From assembly GCA_903902895.1 (NCBI GenBank), contig CAIUWO010000981.1:1-33223 (forward strand): DNA of 33,223 nt. The letters run 5' to 3'. Shown one piece after another: positions 1 through 7,984 of the stretch (position 1 is its first letter; every line of letters begins with the position of its first letter). A program made the translations under genes and the position numbers. Source of the stretch: Candidatus Hydrogenedentota bacterium. Lineage in GTDB: Bacteria; Hydrogenedentota; Hydrogenedentia; Hydrogenedentales; CAITNO01. Below the pieces are notes generated by a model, which saw nothing but the letters and a program-made list of their open reading frames with translations, did not search any database and had not been told where the DNA came from.

Positions 1-1
1 C

Positions 2-88
2 GAACTGCTGTGGCGCCAGCTCACACACAACCTGATGCTGCTGACAGGAACCTGGAAACCCCTGGTCCTGACGGACGGAACACAATAG
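2..88 (+). CDS. 3' end of an unidentified gene (partial)
   Basis: An open frame enters from the left edge and runs 28 codons to a TAG stop at 86-88. The residues read ELLWRQLTHNLMLL and continue to VLTDGTQ at the end. Third codon positions are mostly G or C, as in the real genes of this window, which is the main reason to prefer this frame over the GTG-initiated frame overlapping it at 10-192. A leucine-rich helix with Arg, Gln and Asn like this is common at transposase C-termini, but the fragment is far too short to name a family. No function is proposed. Confidence 0.35.
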   Translation, partial: ELLWRQLTHNLMLLTGTWKPLVLTDGTQ

Positions 89-342
89 GAGCCGAAAAAA
101 GAAGACCAAAGAGCCGCACCGGGCACCGCAAACCGGCGCCGGGCACAAAAAAAAGCGCACAGGAAAAGTTCGCGCATAATGGACGCGTATAGTAACACTG
201 TTCGGAAAACGATCCGCACGGATACCCACTTCGTGCGGCAAAAGGCCTTTTTGGAACATCCCTTTCGCGGGGATGACGGAAAGGCGCCCCGCCCCTCATT
301 GTCCATTGTCCATTGTCCCTTTTCCGAGCGGGGCCTCGCCGC
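89..342. other. Intergenic, no gene seen; short repeats
   Basis: No convincing coding frame was found on either strand. The stretch holds a 7-bp inverted repeat, CCGCACG at 214-220 and CGTGCGG at 232-238, followed by AAAAGGCCTTTT. It also holds three abutting copies of CATTGTC at 297-317. The leftward smpB operon ends at 343, so these elements could lie in its 3' untranslated region, but no G+C hairpin followed by a T-run is evident. Confidence 0.4.
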
Positions 343-435
343 TCAGAAAAGCCAGCCGAAGAAAAACTCAAACGCGTGGCTCAAATAGAGCCAGGTCTGC
401 TCCAGGACGTACACAATTCCGTTGAAGAAATTCAT
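343..435 (-). CDS. 30-residue hydrophobic microprotein
   Basis: This small frame starts at an ATG (435-433) that overlaps the TGA stop of the upstream thioesterase gene (434-432) as ATGA. A strong Shine-Dalgarno sequence, AAGGAGG, lies 8 nt before the start, inside the thioesterase reading frame. The product begins MNFFNGIVYV and ends FFFGWLF. It is rich in Phe, Trp, Tyr, Leu and Val with only two Glu and no Lys or Arg, which suits a single membrane-associated or transmembrane helix. The overlap plus strong ribosome site argues for translational coupling as third gene of the smpB-thioesterase operon. I do not recognise a family, and no function is assigned. A chance open frame is possible but is less likely given the ribosome site. 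Confidence 0.6.
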   Translation of the reverse strand: MNFFNGIVYVLEQTWLYLSHAFEFFFGWLF

Positions 436-887
436 GGCCCAGCCTCCTTTTCGGTTGGCGGCGTGTTTTCGATCACGAAGGAGTCGCGCAGTTCCTGCGG
501 GGAGCGCATGGCCTTCATGGTGTTCATGTCCACAAACATGACCCGCTGCGTTGCCTCGGTGAAGAGTTGTCCGTCCGCGGCAATCTCGAAATGCAGCACG
601 CAGGAGACCCTGCCGAGTTCAGAACTCCAAACGCGGCCGATGGGCTCGTCGAAGAGGCGCACCGGTTTCCTGTAGCGGATGTGCGTGTCGGCAACCACGG
701 CGGCCATGCCGCCCTCGACCAGCACGCGCATGGGGCAGTGGCGCCGCAGCAACTCGAGGCGCAGGTCTTCAAGCCAGCGCACATACACAACGTTGTTCAC
801 GTGCGCGGCGAAGTCGATGTCGTAGGGCTGCACGGTGATGCCCATCTCGGTGAGCAGCGGCCGCGCGCCCGGAACGGCGCGTAGCAT
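432..887 (-). CDS. YbgC/4HBT-type acyl-CoA thioesterase
   Basis: The 151-residue product fits the usual length of single hot-dog-fold thioesterases of the 4HBT/YbgC/FadM group, which hydrolyse acyl-CoA thioesters in the cytoplasm. Near the N-terminus it carries the family signature PYDIDFAAHVNNVVYVRWLE (about residues 21-40). Asp25 sits at the usual catalytic position, followed by His29 and the two Asn residues that pack on the hot-dog helix. The rest alternates strand segments as expected (HIRYRKPVRLFDE, then VSCVLHFEI). The start is set by TAGGAGA, which overlaps the smpB stop codon 5 nt upstream. It lies 9 bp downstream of smpB and overlaps the microprotein gene after it, so the three are probably one transcript. 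The acyl substrate cannot be told from sequence. Confidence 0.88.
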   Translation of the reverse strand: MLRAVPGARPLLTEMGITVQPYDIDFAAHVNNVVYVRWLEDLRLELLRRHCPMRVLVEGGMAAVVADTHIRYRKPVRLFDEPIGRVWSSELGRVSCVLHFEIAADGQLFTEATQRVMFVDMNTMKAMRSPQELRDSFVIENTPPTEKEAGP

Positions 888-896
888 GACGGTCTC

Positions 897-1370
897 CTAG
901 GCCCGGCGGATGTCCTTGACGGCCCGGTCCATTTCGCGGCGGCTCTCGCGGTCCTTGATGCTGGCGCGCTTGTCGAAGGTGTGCTTGCCCTGGCACAGGC
1001 CCAGCTCCACCTTGACGCAGCCCTTCTTGAAATACACGCCCAGCGGGATCACGGTGAGCCCCTTCTCGGCCACGCGCGCCGCCATCTTCACGATCTCGCG
1101 CTTGTGCAGCAGCAGACGCCGCGGCCGCTCGGGGGCGTGGTTGTAGATGTTGCCCATCTCATAGGGGTTGATGTGCGCCCCCACCAGGAACGCCTCGCCC
1201 TTTTCAAAGTTCACGTAGCAGTCCTTGAGCTGCATGCCGCCCTTCATGCGCAGCGACTTCACCTCCGTGCCCTGCAGGGAAATGCCCGCCTCAACGCGGT
1301 CCAGCACGTGGTAGTCATGAAACGCGCGGCGGTTGCTGACTATTATTTTTTCACCGTCTCTTTCGGCCAT
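897..1370 (-). CDS. smpB: SsrA-binding protein SmpB
   Basis: SmpB binds tmRNA (SsrA) and delivers it to stalled ribosomes for trans-translation. At 157 residues the length is standard. Recognisable conserved stretches are IIVSNRRAFHDYHVLDRVEAG near the N-terminus, GTEVKSLR, YVNFEKGEAFLVGAHI, and the basic RPRRLLLHKREI segment of the OB fold. The C-terminal part has GVYFKKGCVKVELGLCQGKHTFDKR and a basic tail (KDRESRREMDRAVKDIRRA) that in the family becomes helical in the decoding centre. The gene begins at ATG 1370 with AAGGA about 12 nt upstream and leads the operon with the thioesterase and microprotein. No ssrA gene was recognised in the window. Confidence 0.97.
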   Translation of the reverse strand: MAERDGEKIIVSNRRAFHDYHVLDRVEAGISLQGTEVKSLRMKGGMQLKDCYVNFEKGEAFLVGAHINPYEMGNIYNHAPERPRRLLLHKREIVKMAARVAEKGLTVIPLGVYFKKGCVKVELGLCQGKHTFDKRASIKDRESRREMDRAVKDIRRA

Positions 1371-1398
1371 GAAACTAAGGTGTCCTTTTCCGGGCGCT

Positions 1399-1407
1399 AT
1401 TGTAGCA
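1399..1407 (-). promoter_or_regulatory. Candidate extended -10 promoter for smpB
   Basis: Read leftward, TGCTACAAT gives an extended -10 element (TGn followed by TACAAT) 29 nt before the smpB start. A TTGACG hexamer lies upstream at 1431-1426, but the 21-nt gap is too long for an ordinary sigma-70 spacer. If this is the promoter, it probably depends on the extended -10. Confidence 0.4.
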
Positions 1408-1513
1408 TCATTGAAGGGGGACGGGCGTCAATTGCCGCGCCCGGCGGGTCGAAGGCGGCGTCCGCAGCGCACGGGGCGGGACGCGGAATCATTCCCATGG
1501 CGCGGGAAACGGG

Positions 1514-1541
1514 AAAGGCGCGGGCCGGAGCCCGCGCCTTT
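1514..1541 (-). terminator. Intrinsic terminator after the first DUF1559 gene
   Basis: A perfect 12-bp stem (1514-1525 with 1530-1541) closes a 4-nt loop. The stem is GC-rich with A:T pairs at its base, so either strand ends in TTT. It lies 23 bp beyond the stop of the DUF1559 gene on the minus strand and before the smpB promoter, as expected for a Rho-independent terminator. Confidence 0.75.
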
Positions 1542-1564
1542 CAATAACGCATTCCTGTTCTTGT

Positions 1565-2584
1565 CTAGAAAGCGGCGGCAATCATGCCGTAGGTGTAGGC
1601 CCAGGGCCCGTTGGCGGGGAATTTGCCGTTCGCCTGATATTTTATGAACTCCACGTGTCCGTCAAGATACAGCGTGTTGGCGCCGCCGGGAATGTGGTTG
1701 AACGCGGCCGCCGCGCCGGGGGTGCTGCTGACGCTGTCCCAGAAGATGGGAAGGCTGGACTGCGCCATCGCGCTGGCACCCGCATTGTTGATGTCCGTAA
1801 TCATGAAACGCTCGATTCCCTCGCGCAGCCGGTATACGGTCTTCCCGCCGCCGTTGCCGGAGGTGGCGCCGCCGGTGATGATGCCCGCCAGGGGGCTGCT
1901 GGTGACATCAATGTCGCCGTCCAACAGTTGCCGAATGGCCGCGCCGTTGGCAACGGAGCCTCGGCCAAACGCGCCGCCGGAGAACAGCGGCAGCGCGACG
2001 CTGAGAATCTGTGAGGGCCCCTGAGCGCCCGCCGGAAGTGTGATGCCGAGCACCCCGGCAACCCCGGCCAGATCTGTCAGCGGAAAGGTGCCGTCAACGC
2101 GGTCAATCGTCCAGCCAAAATACTGGTAATGGTCCGACGGGTTGTCCGCCAGGCCCTTGTAGGGGCTGCTGCAAATCTGCCCCGGAGCATCGGAGATGAT
2201 GGCCAGCGCGTCCTTCGCCGGACCGGCATCCGGCGCGGAGGGACAAACAAGCACCTGCCAGTCACTTAAATACTCGGGGTAGATGGCCGTCACCGAAACA
2301 CTGATTTCCGGCTCGTCCTGCGTGGTGCATCCGGCCGGCACACCCCCCGACCCGTCCGTGTAGTACGGTGCGATGCCCTGCATTGGGGGGAAGGTCCCGC
2401 CCGCCTCATTGGCATACATCTTCAGGACAACGCCCATCTGTTTCAGGTTGTTCTGGCAACTGGAGCGGCGGGCGGATTCCCGCGCGCGCGCCAGGGCCGG
2501 AAGCAGAATCGCCGCCAAAATCCCGATGATTGCGATCACCACCAACAGCTCAATCAATGTAAAACCGTCTTTGTTGCTTCGCAT
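1565..2584 (-). CDS. DUF1559 prepilin-like secreted protein
   Basis: The N-terminus carries a type IV prepilin signal: a short basic leader, then [20 protein letters not shown], continuing as a long hydrophobic helix (about residues 7-30). This is followed by the [21 protein letters not shown] segment typical of DUF1559 proteins. Near the C-terminus [17 protein letters not shown] gives an H-x10-DG arrangement, close to the H-X9-DG prepilin-associated motif. Such proteins are processed by prepilin peptidase and are abundant in Planctomycetes, Lentisphaerae and related phyla, though their role is poorly defined. The start at 2584 is chosen because AAGGAGAGG lies just upstream. An upstream in-frame start at 2632 would add 16 residues without a comparable ribosome site. 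The product is 339 residues and has a paralog at 19697-20602 sharing the [14 protein letters not shown] segment. Confidence 0.85.
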   Translation of the reverse strand: MRSNKDGFTLIELLVVIAIIGILAAILLPALARARESARRSSCQNNLKQMGVVLKMYANEAGGTFPPMQGIAPYYTDGSGGVPAGCTTQDEPEISVSVTAIYPEYLSDWQVLVCPSAPDAGPAKDALAIISDAPGQICSSPYKGLADNPSDHYQYFGWTIDRVDGTFPLTDLAGVAGVLGITLPAGAQGPSQILSVALPLFSGGAFGRGSVANGAAIRQLLDGDIDVTSSPLAGIITGGATSGNGGGKTVYRLREGIERFMITDINNAGASAMAQSSLPIFWDSVSSTPGAAAAFNHIPGGANTLYLDGHVEFIKYQANGKFPANGPWAYTYGMIAAAF

Positions 2585-3028
2585 TGTGCCTCTCCTTGGT
2601 AGTCTTGTGCTGCCATGTGAAGCCCGCTTCAACCGGTTTGGAAGCAGGCCTTAAACAGATGTATGAGGCCACCGCCGCCGCGTTGCCAGAGTCAAAGCCA
2701 CGCGATGTCCGCCAGGGACACGGATTGGGGGCGACGGCGGCGGGGCTTGCCGGGATTCCGGAAAGTTCACTTTATCATCAACTGTAATGCGGTTCCCGCG
2801 TCCGCCCTGTCTGCACGGCTATTCTACGGAACCCTATGGTGTAAAACAGTATATCCCACTCGCACAAAAATCACCACCTATTTGGTGGACATTGCACGGA
2901 GCCAGAACGCGCTTACTGGCAGCACACCTTCACCTGCTAAGGGAACGAAGGTGCACGGTTGCGCTATTCCTGCGGTCGCCGGCCTTGGCACGCCGCTTCG
3001 GCAACGTCTTCCGGGAGCTACGATAGAA
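2585..3028. other. Intergenic, leader of DUF1559 gene, otherwise empty
   Basis: This 444-bp stretch separates two leftward genes. Near its left end it holds the ribosome site of the DUF1559 gene and a leader hairpin: GCCTGCTTC (2649-2641) pairs with GAAGCGGGC (2630-2622) around a 10-nt loop. A small inverted repeat, CCACC-TATTT-GGTGG, lies at 2874-2888, and a TATACT hexamer reads leftward at 2853-2848 without a good -35. The middle is more A+T-rich than its surroundings. No recognisable gene was found on either strand. Confidence 0.4.
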
Positions 3029-6000
3029 TCACTGCGGTGCGGAGGGCTTCAACTGCCGCTCCAGCCAGGCAAAGGCCGCATCCTGCATCTCGCGGTTGAA
3101 CTCGTGGGGAACGGGCCACATGCGCGTTTCGAGCTTGTCCCCGGCCCCGGCCTCCTTCCACGCATCGCGCATGATGTACCAGGCCTTTTCCACGCCCTCA
3201 ACGGGAAAGAGCGCGTCCTGGTCGCCGTTGTAGAAGAGCATCGGCTTGGGCGCGGCCAGTGCGGCCACGGCGGGATAGTCCAGCCAGCGGCGCAGGCCCG
3301 GCGCCATCATGGCAAAGGCCGACTGGCCCCTGGTCTGGTTGTTGCCCGGCGCCATCATCACGTCGGTCGTGCCCATCCAGCAAATCGCCGCGCCCGCCGC
3401 CACGCGGTCCGACAGCGCGTTGAGCATCCACGTGCGGTGGCTGCCCATGCTCAGGCCCACGGCGCCGATGCGCCCCGGATCGACCTCGGGCTGGCACGCC
3501 AGAAACTCGGCCGACCGCACATCGTCCCAGGAGATCACGCCGAGCCAGGTCATGCCCAGTTGGAGCAGGTTCGCGGCCAACTGCTGCTGCGCCTCATACT
3601 CCACCCCCTCCTTTCGGCCCCGCTCGCCCCAGAACAGCGCGTCGATGGCCAGCACCACATAGCCCTTCTCGGCGAGCGCGTCGCCGAGAAAGCGGCCGCC
3701 GTAGTACTTGTCCACCCATTCGCGGGCGTCCCTTTCGACGGCGCCATCGACGCCGAAGGGCCGCACCACCTTTTCCTTGCCGATGCTGAAATGGGCACCG
3801 TGGTCGTGCAGGGCGATCACGGCCGGGAAGGGCCCCCTGCCCTTGGGCACGAGCAGGTACGCCGGCACGCGGTATTCGGCGGACGGGCTGAACACGATCT
3901 TGCGCGCCACATAGGCGCCGCGGTCCTCCTCGCCCAGCGTGGCATAGGCGGTGTCGGCCGGCGGCCTGGGCGCCTCCTGCAGCGACGCGATCAGTTTGGC
4001 GCGTCCCTGCCGCTGCCACGCCGCAAACGCGGCCGGATCGCCCGCGCCGGTGAAATGGTTCCGCGCAATGGCGTCGGCCCGCGGCGCGGCAAAGCTGGGC
4101 AGACCTTTTTCCAGCCCGTAGGGCGCGTATTCGGCCGATGGCGCGGACGGCAGCAATTCGGGTCGCAGCGCCAGCGCCGCAAGCTGCACCGGCTTTACGC
4201 GGTCCAACAGGAGCTGCAGTTCCGGTCCCGCCTCCAGCAACCGCTTTGGGTCGCGGTGCTTCGCGTAGAAGTCGAGCACCTCCGAGAAATAGACGACCGC
4301 CTCCGGGCTGGAAGCTCCGGCGCTTACGAGGCCTTCCGCATAGTCACGGGTGCCGTCGCGGTCCGTCGGTTTCTCGTACAGGTCATGGATGTCCTTGCCG
4401 TCCTTGAGCACGCCGGCGGCCTTCTCCCAGCCTTGCAGCCCGCACAGAAACGCGCCGGTCTTTTGCAATCCCAGCATCCGCGCGCGCAGGGTGCGCTCGA
4501 CGGCATCCAGTATCGGGTTGATGTCGTCGCCCTGCACTTCGAGGAACACCGCGGCGCGGCTCAGTTGCATGGCGTGCTCCATGGCCTGATCGAGCAGCAG
4601 GGTGCTCGACCGCGGGTGCGGATAGCGCCAGCCGCCGGCGGGATCCTGGGATTCGACCAGGAATTTCGCCACGGCGCGAATGACCTCTGCGAGACGCGGT
4701 TCCTCCGGTGCGTGGCGCGCCAGTTCGGGCAGCCCCTGCAGCGCGTAGCCGATGATGTACGGCTTGGCAAAGGGATGTTTGTAGCCCAGGGAGTCGTTGT
4801 CCATGAAGGTGAGGTCCGGCTCGATGGGCTGGCCGCCCTGGCTGAACAGCCCGTCGGGGCCGAGCTTCTCACGCAGCTCGCGGAACAGCCGCAGCGCCTC
4901 GTCGAGCCACGGGCGGTGGCCGGTGAATTCGTAGAGCCGCACGAAATCGAGCACGTCGCCGATGTTGCGGCACTCGCCCTGGTTCGTGTGGATCATGCGC
5001 GACGCATACTCCGTCTGCCAGCGCAGCGCGGCGGCGTAGCGCGGGTCGCCCGTTTCCTCGTAGGCGTGGAAGAAGGAGTCGTAGCCCTTCGTGCAGAAAT
5101 GCACCGCCGTGTTGGAACGCCACATGAAGCTCTGGTCGCCCTCGTGGGTCTTGTCGCCGTTGGCCACGTTGTTGTTGTAGCGCGTGCCGCCAAATTCATC
5201 CTTGCGGTCCGTGCCCCACCAGACGCTCAGGTTGTAAAAGTTGTCGCACCAGTCCAGCGCCACCCGCCGAATGTCCGCCCGCCCGCTGCGGTGGTATTCG
5301 TCAAAGATCGCCGGGCAATGGTTGAGCCGGTTCATGCCGAACACGCCCGCGGAGGGCATGCTCGTCACGTTGCCCCGGTCCTCCGGATTCGTCAGCGTTC
5401 CGGCCGCCATCGCGTTTTGGTGCTGCTGGCGCGCCTCCTCAAAGGGACGGTCCAGCACCGGCGGCACACCGCAATGGTAGAGTGCATCAAAGACGCCGGG
5501 GGTGACGGTGAACGCCGCGTCCTCGTCGGCAAAGCGGATTTTTGTGCCGAACAGGAACTGCGCGCTGTCCGATTGGGTGACGGTCGTGGTGGCGCTGCGC
5601 CACGCGGCCGACTGCATCGGCAGTCTTTCTGCCGGCGGGAGACTGCCCGCGGCGGGCTCCGGTGCGCCGTCGAGTTTCCACCCCAACTCGGGCGCATAGT
5701 CGTCGCCCGGCGCGCAGCGCTGCACATGCAGCGTGAGCCGGACCCTGCCCTGGCGGTCCAGCTGCGCCTCAAGAATGCGCGGCCACTGCGGGTCGGGCAC
5801 CAGTACGCGCACCCACAGGAAGAACCGGCCCTGCTCCACCACTTCCGTGGTGGTCCCACGCGGTGCCGTCAGCAGAGGCGCGTTGACCAGGGGCGGAGCC
5901 ACCGCCACGGCGTTCCAGCACTGTGTCCCGTTCTTCTTCAGCGTTACGCCTTTGGCGTCCACCTCAAGCCGGTATTCGCCCAGTTCACCCGCGAAAGCGC

Positions 6001-6460
6001 CCTCCTGCCGGGCGGGGGGCGCCAGCGGCGGCGTATCGCCCAGGCGGAACGTAATCACCGGGCTGAAATAGTCCGGCGCAAGCCGCTCCATCGGGAAAGT
6101 GACGATGGCCCGCCGCACCGAATGGGCCGCGTCGGGATGCACGGTTAGCACCCGTACATCGGCCGGCACCGTCACATCGCCCAGGTTGGCCAGCAACCCT
6201 TTGCCCTGCGGCAGCGCGCCCGGCGGAAAGGGCAGCGCCATCCGCACCAGTTCGCCCTCGGCGGGAAACTCCGCCCGGCGCACCACCGGCAGCCGTCCCG
6301 CCTGCCCGTCCATCGGCATCTCGCCCACCGGCGGCGGCGCAAAGGCAAAGCGGTCCACCCATGCCTTGGCATCGGCATCTTCCCACGCCGGCGCGGAAAA
6401 CGCCCCTCCCAGAACCATCGCCGCCAGCATCCATCCTGCGGTGAATCGTGCCGTATGCAT
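3029..6460 (-). CDS. Secreted PcRGLX/YetA-like lyase fused to acetyl-xylan-esterase-like hydrolase
   Basis: The 1143-residue product starts with a signal peptide (about 1-25). Residues about 58-140 resemble the N-terminal RIFT barrel of PcRGLX/YetA-like proteins, with VRMALPFPPGALPQGKGLL and a later VRVLTVHPDAAHSVRRAIVTF. Residues about 155-365 look like the central beta-sandwich. Residues about 370-800 are helical with repeated Trp/Tyr/His patterns typical of an (alpha/alpha) toroid. This order matches exo-rhamnogalacturonan lyase relatives (PL26). The C-terminal 290 residues form an alpha/beta hydrolase like acetyl xylan esterases: nucleophile elbow GLSMGS (Ser about 1004), GDQDALFP (Asp about 1082) and VPHEF (His about 1119). 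Together they suggest an exported enzyme that deacetylates and cleaves an acidic or acetylated polysaccharide. That activity is inferred. GAAAGG precedes the ATG. Confidence 0.75.
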   Translation of the reverse strand: MHTARFTAGWMLAAMVLGGAFSAPAWEDADAKAWVDRFAFAPPPVGEMPMDGQAGRLPVVRRAEFPAEGELVRMALPFPPGALPQGKGLLANLGDVTVPADVRVLTVHPDAAHSVRRAIVTFPMERLAPDYFSPVITFRLGDTPPLAPPARQEGAFAGELGEYRLEVDAKGVTLKKNGTQCWNAVAVAPPLVNAPLLTAPRGTTTEVVEQGRFFLWVRVLVPDPQWPRILEAQLDRQGRVRLTLHVQRCAPGDDYAPELGWKLDGAPEPAAGSLPPAERLPMQSAAWRSATTTVTQSDSAQFLFGTKIRFADEDAAFTVTPGVFDALYHCGVPPVLDRPFEEARQQHQNAMAAGTLTNPEDRGNVTSMPSAGVFGMNRLNHCPAIFDEYHRSGRADIRRVALDWCDNFYNLSVWWGTDRKDEFGGTRYNNNVANGDKTHEGDQSFMWRSNTAVHFCTKGYDSFFHAYEETGDPRYAAALRWQTEYASRMIHTNQGECRNIGDVLDFVRLYEFTGHRPWLDEALRLFRELREKLGPDGLFSQGGQPIEPDLTFMDNDSLGYKHPFAKPYIIGYALQGLPELARHAPEEPRLAEVIRAVAKFLVESQDPAGGWRYPHPRSSTLLLDQAMEHAMQLSRAAVFLEVQGDDINPILDAVERTLRARMLGLQKTGAFLCGLQGWEKAAGVLKDGKDIHDLYEKPTDRDGTRDYAEGLVSAGASSPEAVVYFSEVLDFYAKHRDPKRLLEAGPELQLLLDRVKPVQLAALALRPELLPSAPSAEYAPYGLEKGLPSFAAPRADAIARNHFTGAGDPAAFAAWQRQGRAKLIASLQEAPRPPADTAYATLGEEDRGAYVARKIVFSPSAEYRVPAYLLVPKGRGPFPAVIALHDHGAHFSIGKEKVVRPFGVDGAVERDAREWVDKYYGGRFLGDALAEKGYVVLAIDALFWGERGRKEGVEYEAQQQLAANLLQLGMTWLGVISWDDVRSAEFLACQPEVDPGRIGAVGLSMGSHRTWMLNALSDRVAAGAAICWMGTTDVMMAPGNNQTRGQSAFAMMAPGLRRWLDYPAVAALAAPKPMLFYNGDQDALFPVEGVEKAWYIMRDAWKEAGAGDKLETRMWPVPHEFNREMQDAAFAWLERQLKPSAPQ

Positions 6461-6489
6461 AAACTTACCTTTCGTGTGTGTCCGCCGCT

Positions 6490-6519
6490 AATCTATGCTG
6501 GCAAGATGGGGCAGTTCAA
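6490..6519 (-). promoter_or_regulatory. Candidate sigma-70 promoter for the lyase/esterase gene
   Basis: Reading leftward, TTGAAC (6519-6514) and TAGATT (6495-6490) are separated by 18 bp. Each matches its consensus hexamer at four of six positions. Transcription would begin about 20 nt before the GAAAGG ribosome site region of the 1143-residue protein gene. Confidence 0.35.
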
Positions 6520-6592
6520 TGCCGCCCTGTTTGGAGCGCTTGCCTTGCATTCGGGGGGCGGTTACAATTGCATGTAGAGAAGTATTTTGCGG

Positions 6593-6786
6593 ATGAGTGA
6601 AACCACCATCCGGCTGCACGTTGAACCGCTGGAAGAAGGCGGTTGCCTGGCGACGAGCCCGGAAGTCCCCGGGTTGGCGGTCCGGGACGAAGCCTGACCG
6701 AGACGGTTGAGATGGCGCAGGGTCCGGCCCGCAAGATCGCCGAATCCTGCATGGAGCACGGCAAGCCGGTTCACGTTGCGGCATGA
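6593..6786 (+). pseudogene. hicB: HicB-family antitoxin relic with a frameshift
   Basis: From ATG 6593 the frame reads MSETTIRLHVEPLEEGG, then CLATSPEVPGLAVRDE, and stops at TGA 6695-6697. Shifting by one base at 6694 reopens it as LTETVEMAQGPARKIAES, ending at TGA 6784-6786. Joined, the two parts make a protein of about 63 residues with the HicB/UPF0150 pattern: EPLEEGGxxATSPxxPGL strands, then an alpha helix ETVEMAQxxARK and an HGKPV tail. A single missing G (GAAGCCTG for GAAGGCCTG) would explain the break. HicB proteins neutralise the HicA mRNA-interferase toxin. No intact hicA was found on either side. The TGA overlaps an ATG for a 28-residue frame that I could not recognise. It could be a true pseudogene or an assembly error. 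Confidence 0.65.
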
Positions 6787-6907
6787 CGTTTCCACATGGC
6801 TTCGGCGGCCTGCCGCAAGGAATGCGCGGGCGCCTGCGCTGGGGAACCGGTTTCTCCCCAATCACATAACCCTGTGGGGTTGCCCACCGGAGACTGAGGC
6901 AGTGTCC

Positions 6908-7951
6908 ATGAAGAATGTTTCTGTGCGTTCCCTGTCCGTCATGCTCTTGCTGGCATGCGCGGCCCAGTTGGCATGGGCGCAAGACCCTGCGCCCGCCCCC
7001 CCGCCTTCGGTGCATCTCACCCACACGGCCATGACGGCCGAATTCGACTTCCTGCTCTTCGGTGATGAGGGGATGGAGCCGGAATACATGCGCGAGTGCG
7101 CGCAGGAGGCCTTCGACGCGGTTGACGCGATGGAGCAGACCATCAGCAACTGGATTGACGGCAGCCCGACGGCGGTCATGAACCGCGACGCGGGTGACCG
7201 GGCCGTCGTGGTCCCCCCCGACCTGTTTTCGCTCATGGTCACGTCGAAGAGATTCCATGAGGAAACATGCGGCGTGTTCGACGTGACCGTGGGGCCGCTG
7301 CTGAAGCTGTGGGGGTTTTATGGCAAGTCGGGCGGCGTGCCGTCCCCGGAGGAAATAAAACAGTCGCTCCAACTGGTCGGCATGAACCGCGTGGAACTCA
7401 ACAAGGCCGACCGTTCGGTCAGGTTTGCGCGGCCCGGCATGCGGGTCGACTTCGGCGGCATCGGCAAGGGGCTGGCCGTGGACCGCGCCGCCGGGATTCT
7501 CCAGGAAAAGGGCATCCGCAGCGGCCGCATCAGCGGCGGCACCAGCAGCATCATCGCATGGGGATCTCCGCCCCACGGCGAAGGCTGGACCATCGACATC
7601 CGCGATCCCTATGTCAGCGGGGACATCGCCCGGCCGCCGCTGGCCAAGGTGGTCATCCGCGATGAGGCGCTCTCCACCTCGTCCAACAGCGAGAAGTTCA
7701 TCGAGATGAACGGAAAGAAGTACGGCCACATCTTCGACCCGCGCACCGGCATGCCCGCCGAGACGAACATCGTCAGCGCCACCTCCGTCGCGCCCACCGG
7801 CACCGAAAGCGACGCGATCACCAAGGCCTTCTTTATTCTGGGCGTCGAGGGCGCGAAAGACTACTGCAAAAAGCACCCGAAATGCCGCGCCCTGCTGATA
7901 GTCGACCATGACGGCAAGCCGGAAGTCGTCAAGATTAATTTTCCGGAATAG
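6908..7951 (+). CDS. apbE: FAD:protein FMN transferase (ApbE family), secreted
   Basis: ApbE proteins attach FMN from FAD covalently to threonine in target flavoproteins outside the cytoplasmic membrane. The 347-residue product has a signal peptide (residues 1-25, ending LAWAQ). Family motifs appear in order: GVFDVTVGPLLKLWGF (122-137), DFGGIGKGLAVDRA (181-194), ISGGTSS (208-214), HIFDPRTG (274-281), and SDAITKAFFILG (301-312), the last carrying the usual metal-binding region. The ATG at 6908 is preferred because it opens the signal peptide and has GAGG 8 nt upstream; the frame itself extends further left. The gene converges on xerC with a 33-bp gap. No flavinylation target gene was recognised nearby, so its substrate is unknown. 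Confidence 0.92.
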   Translation: MKNVSVRSLSVMLLLACAAQLAWAQDPAPAPPPSVHLTHTAMTAEFDFLLFGDEGMEPEYMRECAQEAFDAVDAMEQTISNWIDGSPTAVMNRDAGDRAVVVPPDLFSLMVTSKRFHEETCGVFDVTVGPLLKLWGFYGKSGGVPSPEEIKQSLQLVGMNRVELNKADRSVRFARPGMRVDFGGIGKGLAVDRAAGILQEKGIRSGRISGGTSSIIAWGSPPHGEGWTIDIRDPYVSGDIARPPLAKVVIRDEALSTSSNSEKFIEMNGKKYGHIFDPRTGMPAETNIVSATSVAPTGTESDAITKAFFILGVEGAKDYCKKHPKCRALLIVDHDGKPEVVKINFPE

Positions 7952-7984
7952 GGGCGGGAACCTAAGGCGGGCAGCCGGTCGCGC

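Noticed and set aside
2663-6148. A 1161-codon open frame on the plus strand
   Set aside because: It is the antisense shadow of the 1143-residue secreted enzyme, whose signal peptide, domains and catalytic triad are coherent. The shadow is Arg/His/Gly/Val-rich without recognisable motifs.
6784-6870. 28-residue frame overlapping the HicB relic as a hicA toxin
   Set aside because: The sequence (MTFPHGFGGLPQGM onward) lacks the HicA GSHxxxxH-type core and is far too short.
6488-7909. A 473-codon minus-strand frame
   Set aside because: It lies antisense to apbE and the HicB relic; the apbE motifs are unambiguous.
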